This document shows positions 1 through 5,695 of a stretch of 6,655 nucleotides of DNA, in pieces. Origin of the DNA: Lachnospiraceae bacterium (GTDB lineage: Bacteria > Bacillota_A > Clostridia > Lachnospirales > Lachnospiraceae); NCBI GenBank assembly GCA_017614185.1, contig JAGACI010000133.1:1-6655 (forward strand), read 5' to 3'. Each line of letters opens with the position of its first letter. The first letter of the stretch is position 1. Below the pieces are notes generated by a model. The model ran no database searches, was not told the origin of the DNA, and worked only from the letters and a program-made list of their open reading frames with translations. The position numbers and the translations under genes are program-made.

Positions 1-840
1 GCATTCCCTAATGACGGACTTTTCCCGAAGAGAGGAAAAGAACTAAAGTTTACCGTTAACGGAAAGCCCAGAATTGTCAGAGGTTTGCCCGGTGAAGCCG
101 CTGTTATTACCGTAAACGGACAGGAAGCGGATATTCATACTCCGATTCATTCCAATGATGTTATTATGGTTACCGAATCAACAGCAGGTGACCCTGCAAA
201 GCAGAAGCTTGAAGATCTTGCTGAATTCAAAGATACTTTAAAACTTGTTGTCGATGAAAAAGAGATTAAGATTCCCAGATATGCTTCTGTAAACAAGGAG
301 CTTAAGACAGGTTCTTACGAAATTCAATCGGGAGATGAGATTGAATTCCTTGATTACTGTACAGTTGCTCAGCTTCTTGAGTTTATGGATCTTACTTTAG
401 ATTACAAAACACGTGTTATCGTTAACAACAAGGTTGCTCATGATGACACAAAGATATACGAAAACTTCTCTGTTGAGCTGGTTTCAGGCGTTAATGACGG
501 CAGTGATTACCATGCATCTTCTTCGGATGAGTATGATTCTTATGAAGAGGATGCTGAAGAATCGGTTGACGAGTCCGACACTCAAAATGAAGGACAAGAG
601 ACCGAAAATGAAGGAAAAGCTGCAAAAAATAGCACCATTTTGACCGTATTGGTCAATAAAAACCCTGTAACCCTTAAAGGAAAACAGAGTTATGTCTTTG
701 TAGACATATTTGAATACATCAATTTCGATACATCCAGTATGAAAGGTGAAGGCCTGGTAACTACCTTGAACGGCGAAAATGCTGAATATATGGCACCTTT
801 AAAGGATGGCGACGTAATTGAGGTATACTGGAAAATGTAG
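1..840 (+). CDS. C-terminal part of an FtsA-like (actin-fold) protein with a repetitive beta-rich tail; 5' end outside window
   Basis: The frame is open from base 1, so this is the last 279 residues of a longer protein. The TTG at 85 is an internal leucine codon, not a start: no ribosome binding site precedes it and the frame continues upstream with similar sequence. The visible part resembles the long tail of Lachnospiraceae proteins annotated as cell division FtsA-domain or PilM-like; that is recalled from family knowledge, and the ATPase domain itself is not in the window. Short strands of the form 'xVNGx' recur near residues 17-21, 36-40, 80-86, 138-143 and 214-220, several followed by a 'GD-I' turn, suggesting tandem beta-grasp-like modules. 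Residues about 165-209 form an acidic, Ser/Asp/Glu-rich linker that is probably disordered. A final module ends in 'GDVIEVYW'. No signal peptide or membrane segment is seen. It is first in a + strand operon, 15 bases before the WalJ-like gene. An unrelated protein with beta-grasp repeats is the main alternative. Confidence 0.62.
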   Translation, partial: AFPNDGLFPKRGKELKFTVNGKPRIVRGLPGEAAVITVNGQEADIHTPIHSNDVIMVTESTAGDPAKQKLEDLAEFKDTLKLVVDEKEIKIPRYASVNKELKTGSYEIQSGDEIEFLDYCTVAQLLEFMDLTLDYKTRVIVNNKVAHDDTKIYENFSVELVSGVNDGSDYHASSSDEYDSYEEDAEESVDESDTQNEGQETENEGKAAKNSTILTVLVNKNPVTLKGKQSYVFVDIFEYINFDTSSMKGEGLVTTLNGENAEYMAPLKDGDVIEVYWKM

Positions 841-855
841 TAATAAGGAGGCTTT

Positions 856-1653
856 ATGCGGGTTTGCAGTTTAGCCAGCGGAAGCAGCGGCAATTGTATA
901 TATGTGGGCTCTGATGACACACACATTCTTGTTGATGTAGGTGTTTCGGGCAAGAAAACCGAATGCGGATTAGCAGGAATAGATTTATCGCTTTCAGATA
1001 TAGATGCCATTGTTTTAACACATGAGCATGCCGATCATGTGTCAGGACTTGGAGTAATCAGCAGGAAATACGGAATCCCGATTTATGCAACGGGCGGAAC
1101 GATTGAAGCCCTTTGGGATAGCAGTAGTCTTGGGGAGGTTGATTCCTCCCTTTTTAATGAAATAACACCGGATGTTCCGTTTCAAATAAAGGATTTGGGA
1201 CTTGTTCCCATTAAGATTTCCCATGATGCCGCTGAGCCTGTGGGATATAAGATAAATAACGGCAATAAGAGCTTTGGCCTTGTAACAGACTTAGGTTATT
1301 ATAATGACTATATAGTTGATTATTTAAAGGGCACGGATGCTGTTTTGCTTGAAGCAAATCATGACATCAATATGGTTCAGGTTGGCCCTTATCCCTATTA
1401 CCTGAAACAGAGAATTCTTTCCGACAGAGGTCACCTTTCAAATGAAAACTGTGGAAGGCTCTTAAGCAGGATTCTTCATGACAATATGAAGCAGATTATA
1501 TTGGGACATTTAAGCCACGAGAATAATCTTCCCGAACTGGCATATGAAACTGTGAGAGTTGAGATTACTCTTGGTGATAATCCTTACAAAGCGGATGATT
1601 TTCCAATAATGGTTGCAAAGCGAGGCGAGGCCTCCAAACTAATAAATCTATAA
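856..1653 (+). CDS. walJ: YycJ/WalJ-type MBL-fold metallohydrolase
   Basis: This 265-residue protein has the metallo-beta-lactamase fold. The metal-binding motif HEHADH is at residues 56-61 (His56, His58, Asp60, His61). It is preceded by the N-terminal signature LASGSSGNC (6-14) and the strand ILVDVG (24-29). Further probable ligands are His123 in SHDA, Asp145 in TDLG, and His218 in GHLSHEN; a second 'GHLSNE' lies at 192-197. The length and the SGSSGN and HLSxEN motifs fit YycJ/WalJ, which in Bacillus and streptococci sits in the walRK locus and is linked to cell-wall and division control; a nuclease-like activity has been proposed for the family. There is no walRK here, so the gene symbol is by family only. 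The ATG at 856 is set by AAGGAGG at 845-851. The protein looks cytoplasmic, without signal peptide. It follows the FtsA-like gene by 15 bases and precedes the ACT gene by 17, so co-transcription is likely. The exact substrate cannot be read from the sequence. Confidence 0.88.
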   Translation: MRVCSLASGSSGNCIYVGSDDTHILVDVGVSGKKTECGLAGIDLSLSDIDAIVLTHEHADHVSGLGVISRKYGIPIYATGGTIEALWDSSSLGEVDSSLFNEITPDVPFQIKDLGLVPIKISHDAAEPVGYKINNGNKSFGLVTDLGYYNDYIVDYLKGTDAVLLEANHDINMVQVGPYPYYLKQRILSDRGHLSNENCGRLLSRILHDNMKQIILGHLSHENNLPELAYETVRVEITLGDNPYKADDFPIMVAKRGEASKLINL

Positions 1654-1657
1654 TGAC

Positions 1658-1663
1658 GAGGAG
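1658..1663 (+). promoter_or_regulatory. Ribosome binding site that decides the ACT-protein start
   Basis: GAGGAG lies 7 bases before the ATG at 1671. An earlier in-frame ATG at 1653 overlaps the stop codon of the preceding gene but lies upstream of this site and would add six residues (MTRSGS) not typical of the family. The start at 1671 is therefore preferred. Confidence 0.8.
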
Positions 1664-1670
1664 TGGAAGT

Positions 1671-1943
1671 ATGAAGAAGATTATTATTACGGTTGTAGGT
1701 AAAGACACAGTCGGAATTATCGCAAAGGTTTGTGCTTATCTTGCAGACAGAAGTATCAATATCCTTGATATTTCTCAGACCATTGTATCCGGATATTTCA
1801 ATATGATGATGATTGTCGATATGACCAAAGCAACTGTTCATTTCAGTGAGATGTGCGATGAACTTGATAAAGTTGGTGAAGAGATGGGCGTATCCGTCAA
1901 GTGTCAAAAAGAAGAGATTTTTGACATGATGCATCGAGTATAA
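1671..1943 (+). CDS. ACT domain-containing protein, UPF0237 family
   Basis: This 90-residue protein is a single ACT domain. It begins MKKIIITVVGKDTVGIIAKV, with the glycine-containing ligand loop at about residues 10-15 (GKDTVG). An aspartate and a serine in the second strand (NILDIS, 30-35) are followed by a third strand, NMMMIVDM, and the family-like end 'MMHRV'. ACT domains usually bind amino acids or other small ligands at a dimer interface and control a partner protein. UPF0237 members are stand-alone, are about 90 residues long, and are commonly encoded just before a UPF0210 gene, as here (18-base gap). This suggests that it senses a ligand for, or forms a complex with, the UPF0210 product, but that is an inference. 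The protein is cytoplasmic. The start at 1671 was chosen over the ATG at 1653 because of the ribosome binding site GAGGAG and the family length. Confidence 0.9.
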   Translation: MKKIIITVVGKDTVGIIAKVCAYLADRSINILDISQTIVSGYFNMMMIVDMTKATVHFSEMCDELDKVGEEMGVSVKCQKEEIFDMMHRV

Positions 1944-1961
1944 ATGACGGAGGTAGCTTAA

Positions 1962-3326
1962 ATGATTAACCAGCGCGAGGTTTTGGAAACCAACGCCATG
2001 ATTGAAAAGGAGAACCTTGATGTCAGAACCATTACAATGGGCATCAGTCTTCTTGATTGTATTGATGGCGATTTGGAAACACTTAAAAAGAATATATACA
2101 ACAAGATTTATGAGTCTGCGAAGAACCTTGTTGAAGTCGGTGACTATATAGCAAAGGAATACGGTGTTCCTATCGTTAACAAACGAATTTCCGTAACTCC
2201 GATCGGACTTGTTGGCGGTGCAGCATGTAAGACCCCGTCGGATTTCGCTCAGATTGCCAAGACTCTTGATAAGGTTGCCAAAGATATTGGAGTAAACATT
2301 ATCGGTGGATATTCTGCTTTGGTTTCTAAAGGAATGACAAAGGCAGATGAACTACTTATAAAATCGATTCCTGAAGCTTTGTCAACAACCGAATGTGTTT
2401 GCAGTTCTGTAAATGTCGGCTCAACCAAGACAGGAATCAACATGGATGCTGTTAAGTTAATGGGTGAGATTATCAAAGAGACAGCTGAGGTTACAAAAGA
2501 TAACGATTCAATCGGCTGTTCCAAGCTTGTAGTCCTTTGCAATGCCCCTGATGACAACCCATTCATGGCAGGAGCTTTTCACGGCGTTACTGAGGCAGAC
2601 AGAATTATTAATGTCGGCGTAAGCGGCCCCGGCGTTGTCAAAACTGCACTTGAAAAGGTACGTGGCGAGGACTTTGAAACACTCTGTGAAACAATCAAAA
2701 AGACTGCATTTAAGGTTACAAGAGTAGGCCAGCTTGTTGCCAAGGAAGCTTCAAAAAGACTTGGAGTACCTTTTGGTATCGTAGATCTTTCACTTGCTCC
2801 GACACCTGCTGTAGGAGATTCTGTTGCTGATATTCTATGTGAAATCGGACTTGAAAGACCCGGTGCACCCGGAACAACAGCAGCACTTGCTCTTCTTAAT
2901 GATCAGGTCAAAAAGGGCGGTGTTATGGCTTCCTCATATGTCGGAGGATTAAGCGGAGCATTTATACCTGTAAGTGAAGATCAGGGCATGATTGATGCCG
3001 TAAAAGAGAATGCTTTAACACTTGAAAAACTTGAGGCTATGACCTGCGTTTGCTCTGTCGGACTTGACATGATTGCAATTCCCGGTGATACAAAAGCAAC
3101 AACCATTTCGGGAATCATTGCCGATGAGATGGCAATCGGAATGGTTAACCAGAAGACAACGGCGGTCAGAGTTATTCCTGTCGTTGGTAAGGGAGTCGGA
3201 GAGGAAGCTGTGTTTGGAGGATTGTTTGGCTATGCGCCTATCATGCCTGTCAACACGTTCTCCTGTGATGCATTTATAAACAGAGGCGGAAGAATTCCCG
3301 CCCCGATTCATAGCTTTAAGAACTAA
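1962..3326 (+). CDS. UPF0210 / DUF711 'PFL family' protein
   Basis: This complete 454-residue protein has the usual family length of about 450. Its start is placed by GGAGG at 1949-1953, eight bases before the ATG. Recognised stretches are the N-terminal [10 protein letters not shown] (26-35), [11 protein letters not shown] (73-83), [18 protein letters not shown] (147-164), GVSGPGVV (219-226), [14 protein letters not shown] (364-377) and the C-terminal GGRIPAP (442-448). Cysteines occur as CVC at 145-147 and again at 362-364. The family has a solved structure in streptococci and is called 'PFL-like' on fold grounds. No glycyl-radical motif of the RVxGY type is visible near the C-terminus, and no activating enzyme gene is nearby, so pyruvate formate-lyase activity should not be assumed. 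No signal peptide is present; a cytoplasmic enzyme is likely. It is the last gene of the operon and partner of the UPF0237 ACT protein, which may regulate it. Its stop codon is two bases from that of tmcAL. The identification is firm; the function is unknown. Confidence 0.93.
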   Translation: MINQREVLETNAMIEKENLDVRTITMGISLLDCIDGDLETLKKNIYNKIYESAKNLVEVGDYIAKEYGVPIVNKRISVTPIGLVGGAACKTPSDFAQIAKTLDKVAKDIGVNIIGGYSALVSKGMTKADELLIKSIPEALSTTECVCSSVNVGSTKTGINMDAVKLMGEIIKETAEVTKDNDSIGCSKLVVLCNAPDDNPFMAGAFHGVTEADRIINVGVSGPGVVKTALEKVRGEDFETLCETIKKTAFKVTRVGQLVAKEASKRLGVPFGIVDLSLAPTPAVGDSVADILCEIGLERPGAPGTTAALALLNDQVKKGGVMASSYVGGLSGAFIPVSEDQGMIDAVKENALTLEKLEAMTCVCSVGLDMIAIPGDTKATTISGIIADEMAIGMVNQKTTAVRVIPVVGKGVGEEAVFGGLFGYAPIMPVNTFSCDAFINRGGRIPAPIHSFKN

Positions 3327-3328
3327 GA

Positions 3329-4540
3329 TTAGATTTTTAATACGGGGGATGCGAAATCAGATTTGATTTCCACCCCGTATTTTTGTTTGATTTTCCAATT
3401 ATAGATATCTGCAGATATTAAATCTATATTTAATAAATTGATATCTTCCGGATCTGATAACAACTTTGTGTCTTCCGCTTTATATATAACGGGACATTTT
3501 GCATTTTCCTTGATTTCTTTTAATAAACCGGATGATTCATCTTTAAAACCAAGTACATGCACATAGGGGAGATGCTTTTTGGAAGACAGTTCTTTGTAAC
3601 TGTCTTTTCTTATATCAAGAAGGATATGTAACATCGCTCTTGATACATGTGAATGTGTGACGTTTCTTGTCTTAACCAGCGCAGTAAAATCTTCATAGCC
3701 GTTATACTGTGGTATGAGATTTGTGATTCTGTCTGAAAGGGATCGGTCGATTCCAAGAATGTCCTCAAAACCAGTTTTGCTTTTAAGCTTAAGCATATGA
3801 TAAAGCTCATTGGAAAAATCATCCTGACATAAGGGCCCTTTTTTCTCGAAGGATTCTTTCATTATATTAAATGCATTTTCAGGGATATGTTCCTTGCATC
3901 CCTTAAGCCCTTCTTCGCTTAACGCTTTTCTTACAGCAGAAGCGGAAGAGAATGTGTCGGAATCATTTGCAAGCTTATCCGAAGCATATGAACCAAGCCT
4001 TGTGATTCCAAAAGGAGACATATTGCTTCCAAGCCGGTAGATTGCATTTATATATTCGATTCCTAAAATATTGTTGGGAGTCATAATATCGTCATCACCG
4101 ACTATCTCAGACATAGCGCCCGCATAACTCTTGCCGTCTTTAAAACAATCGTTGATTAAATCTTTGGATGTTTCCTTGGCATTTCTTATTTTAGAGGCAG
4201 CAATTTCCAGCTCTTCGGTATATTTTGACTCCATACCAAAACACATGTTATTAATTATGCCGAGACAATCGAGCGTTCCAACGCTTCCCAAAGCATATCC
4301 TTCGGCTGAAGAGGTTGCATAGGGAACGGGTATTTCCACGACCATGTCGGCGCCTTCAGATAAAGCCATACGAGTCCTGGTCATTTTGTCAAAGAATGCG
4401 GGTACGCCCCGTTGACAAAAGTTGCCGCTTAAGGCTACTATTATATAGTCTGCGCCCGTGGCCTTTTTGACCATGGCGAGATGATATTTATGTCCTTTGT
4501 GAAAAGGGTTATATTCTGCAGCAATTCCTGCCACTTTCAT
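3329..4540 (-). CDS. tmcAL: tRNA(Met) cytidine acetate ligase TmcAL
   Basis: This 403-residue protein is close to the usual 390-420 (Bacillus YlbM family). It begins MKVAGIAAEYNPFHKGH, with the nucleotidyltransferase HxGH motif at residues 14-17. It then shows SGNFCQRG (38-45), DKMTRTRMAL (51-60), VEIPVPYATSSAEG (68-81) and NNILGIEY. Further on, a 'GSYAS...SASAVRKAL' stretch resembles the second nucleotide-binding signature. TmcAL activates acetate with ATP to acetyl-AMP and transfers the acetyl group to the wobble C34 of elongator tRNA-Met, giving N4-acetylcytidine; it uses free acetate rather than acetyl-CoA. The reading frame stays open upstream to 4951, but that would run through pta. AGGGAG (4549-4554 on the - strand) sits eight bases before the ATG at 4540, and the conserved N-terminus starts exactly there. 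The gene is divergent from pta, convergent with the UPF0210 gene, and ends over that operon's terminator. No terminator of its own was found. Confidence 0.95.
   Translation of the reverse strand: MKVAGIAAEYNPFHKGHKYHLAMVKKATGADYIIVALSGNFCQRGVPAFFDKMTRTRMALSEGADMVVEIPVPYATSSAEGYALGSVGTLDCLGIINNMCFGMESKYTEELEIAASKIRNAKETSKDLINDCFKDGKSYAGAMSEIVGDDDIMTPNNILGIEYINAIYRLGSNMSPFGITRLGSYASDKLANDSDTFSSASAVRKALSEEGLKGCKEHIPENAFNIMKESFEKKGPLCQDDFSNELYHMLKLKSKTGFEDILGIDRSLSDRITNLIPQYNGYEDFTALVKTRNVTHSHVSRAMLHILLDIRKDSYKELSSKKHLPYVHVLGFKDESSGLLKEIKENAKCPVIYKAEDTKLLSDPEDINLLNIDLISADIYNWKIKQKYGVEIKSDFASPVLKI
3339..3384 (+). terminator. Intrinsic terminator of the left operon, inside the 3' end of tmcAL
   Basis: AATACGGGG (3339-3347) pairs perfectly with CCCCGTATT (3373-3381). 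Inside lies a second perfect 7-bp stem, GAAATCA (3353-3359) with TGATTTC (3364-3370), closing the tetraloop GATT; the two stems are separated by a 5x2 internal loop. A T-run (3380-3384, then GTTT) follows on the + strand, 13 bases after the UPF0210 stop. On the - strand no T-run follows the hairpin, so it should act mainly for the + strand operon. The hairpin lies wholly within the last codons of tmcAL. Confidence 0.87.
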
Positions 4541-4548
4541 ACGTTTTT

Positions 4549-4554
4549 CTCCCT
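4549..4554 (-). promoter_or_regulatory. Ribosome binding site that decides the tmcAL start
   Basis: On the - strand AGGGAG lies eight bases before the ATG at 4540. It supports the short 403-residue form over an upstream extension that would read antisense through the divergent region and the start of pta. Confidence 0.82.
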
Positions 4555-4565
4555 GACATTTCATT

Positions 4566-4585
4566 TTGTACTTCGAAAGATACAA
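4566..4585 (-). repeat. Small inverted repeat / possible hairpin in the tmcAL leader
   Basis: TTGTA (4566-4570) and TACAA (4581-4585) are inverted arms. Inside them CTT (4571-4573) can pair with AAG (4577-4579), leaving a three-base loop and one bulged base. This gives an 8-bp imperfect stem starting 26 bases upstream of the tmcAL start. It could be an operator-like dyad or an RNA hairpin in the leader. No T-run follows on either strand, so it is not a terminator. A chance occurrence in A+T-rich DNA is quite possible. Confidence 0.35.
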
Positions 4586-4604
4586 TAAATATGGGGCTTT
4601 TTGC

Positions 4605-4633
4605 TTGTTGCGTAATTTTGTATCTAGTATAAT
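4605..4633 (+). promoter_or_regulatory. Likely sigma-A promoter of pta
   Basis: A perfect -10 box TATAAT (4628-4633) is preceded, at the ideal 17-base spacing, by TTGTTG (4605-4610), a partial match to the -35 consensus. Transcription should start near 4640, giving a leader of about 42 bases before the pta ATG. No equally good promoter was found for tmcAL on the other strand. Confidence 0.7.
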
Positions 4634-4652
4634 ATATCTGTCTTGAAAAATG

Positions 4653-4675
4653 AAGTCAAAGGTTGACTTGGGAGG
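4653..4675 (+). promoter_or_regulatory. Perfect 7-bp inverted repeat abutting the pta ribosome binding site
   Basis: AAGTCAA (4653-4659) and TTGACTT (4663-4669) are perfect inverted arms separated by AGG. The ribosome binding site GGGAGG (4670-4675) follows with no gap, and the ATG is at 4682. The element lies downstream of the expected transcription start. It could be a repressor site acting as a roadblock or an RNA hairpin that limits ribosome access. Which of these applies, if either, cannot be told from the sequence. Confidence 0.5.
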
Positions 4676-4681
4676 AAGTAT

Positions 4682-5686
4682 ATGGCTTATATTGACAGAA
4701 TAAAGGAAAGAGCTAAAGAAAATAAGAAAACGATTGTATTGCCCGAAAGTAATGACGAAAGAACATTGCTTGCGGCTGCTGCAATCATGAGAGAAGATAT
4801 TGCTAATCTTATCCTGATTGGTAATCCTGAAGAGATTAAGAGAAACGAAGAGAGACTTCGTATCGATCTTGATGATGTAGTTAAGATTGATAACAAAAAC
4901 TGTGATAAGATTGACGAGTATGCAAACATACTCTATGAAGCAAGAAAGCATAAAGGCATGACCTTAGAAGCTGCAAAAGAGATTCTTATCAATGATGAGA
5001 TGATGTTTGCAGTTGTAATGGTTAAAGCTGATGACGCTGACGGAATGGTTGCCGGTGCATGCCATGCCACAGCTGATACATTAAGACCTTCACTTCAGGT
5101 GTTAAAGACAGCACCCGGAGTCAAGCTTGTCAGCGGTTTCTTTATTGTAGACTGCCCCAACAAGCATATCGGACATGACGGAACATTCCTTTTTGCGGAT
5201 TGTGGTTTGAATCAGGATCCCAATGCAGAGGAATTGGCCGCTATTGCAGACACAAGTAATACAAGCTTTAAAAATCTAATAGGAGATGACCCCAGGATCG
5301 CAATGCTTTCTCATTCAACAAAGGGATCGGCAAAGCATCCGCTGGTGGACAAAATGGTGGAAGCTACAAGAATTGCTCACGAGCAGTATCCTTATCTTGT
5401 ACTTGATGGTGAGCTCCAGCTTGATGCGGCATTGGTTCCTTCTGTTGCAGCATCAAAGGCTCCCGGAAGCGAAATTGCCGGCACAGCCAATATTCTTATC
5501 TTCCCCAATTTGGATGCAGGTAATATCGGTTATAAGATTGCCCAGAGAATTGGCGGCGCAGATGCATACGGCCCCATGCTTCAGGGTATCGCAAAGCCTG
5601 TCAATGATCTTTCAAGAGGCTGCTCTTGGGAAGACATTGTCGGTGTTGTAGCTTTAACCGCTGTGCAGGCACAGATCACCAAGTAA
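4682..5686 (+). CDS. pta: Phosphate acetyltransferase
   Basis: This complete 334-residue protein has the length of the single-domain Pta class (EC 2.3.1.8). It catalyses the reversible conversion of acetyl-CoA plus phosphate to acetyl phosphate plus CoA in the cytoplasm, normally upstream of acetate kinase in ATP-yielding acetate formation. Signatures in order are VLPESNDERTL (19-29), DGMVAGACHATADTLRPS (120-137), STKGSAKHPLVDKM (212-225), FPNLDAGNIGYKIAQR (274-289) and GPMLQGIAKPVNDLSRG (297-313). Arg135, Arg289, Ser311 and Arg312 match positions implicated in CoA/phosphate binding and catalysis in the Methanosarcina enzyme, by motif alignment by eye. Phosphotransbutyrylase is the alternative, but the KPVNDLSRG end and overall pattern favour Pta. 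The ATG at 4682 follows GGGAGG by six bases. A promoter lies at 4605-4633 and an inverted repeat lies in the leader. The next gene begins nine bases later, no terminator lies between them, and acetate kinase is not the next gene. Confidence 0.96.
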   Translation: MAYIDRIKERAKENKKTIVLPESNDERTLLAAAAIMREDIANLILIGNPEEIKRNEERLRIDLDDVVKIDNKNCDKIDEYANILYEARKHKGMTLEAAKEILINDEMMFAVVMVKADDADGMVAGACHATADTLRPSLQVLKTAPGVKLVSGFFIVDCPNKHIGHDGTFLFADCGLNQDPNAEELAAIADTSNTSFKNLIGDDPRIAMLSHSTKGSAKHPLVDKMVEATRIAHEQYPYLVLDGELQLDAALVPSVAASKAPGSEIAGTANILIFPNLDAGNIGYKIAQRIGGADAYGPMLQGIAKPVNDLSRGCSWEDIVGVVALTAVQAQITK

Positions 5687-5695
5687 TTGTTTTTA

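Noticed and set aside
85..90. TTG at 85 as the start of a 251-residue protein
   Set aside because: The frame is open back to base 1 with related sequence, and no ribosome binding site precedes the TTG; it is an internal leucine codon.
413..643. Open frame on the + strand inside the FtsA-like tail
   Set aside because: It is a shifted-frame shadow with methionine- and lysine-rich low-complexity content and no ribosome binding site.
1653..1670. ATG at 1653, overlapping the WalJ stop, as the ACT-protein start
   Set aside because: The ribosome binding site GAGGAG lies downstream of it, and the extra six residues do not fit the family; 1671 is preferred.
1651..1953. Similar 'TAATGACGAGG' and 'TAAATGACGGAGG' strings at two gene junctions as a repeat element
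   Set aside because: They are short combinations of a stop codon and a ribosome binding site; shared length is too small to call a repeat.
3015..3311. Open frame on the - strand opposite the 3' end of the UPF0210 gene
   Set aside because: It is a shadow of a well-conserved gene, with an atypical Cys/Arg/Asn-rich composition and no recognisable domain.
3339..3384. The hairpin as a bidirectional terminator
   Set aside because: On the - strand the hairpin is followed by an A-rich stretch, not a T-run, so support exists only for the + strand.
4541..4951. Upstream extension of tmcAL to a 540-residue form
   Set aside because: It would read antisense through the pta promoter and its first 270 bases; the conserved N-terminus and ribosome binding site both point to 4540.
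5286..5651. 121-residue open frame inside pta in another frame
   Set aside because: It lies wholly within conserved pta coding sequence and shows no family resemblance or ribosome binding site.
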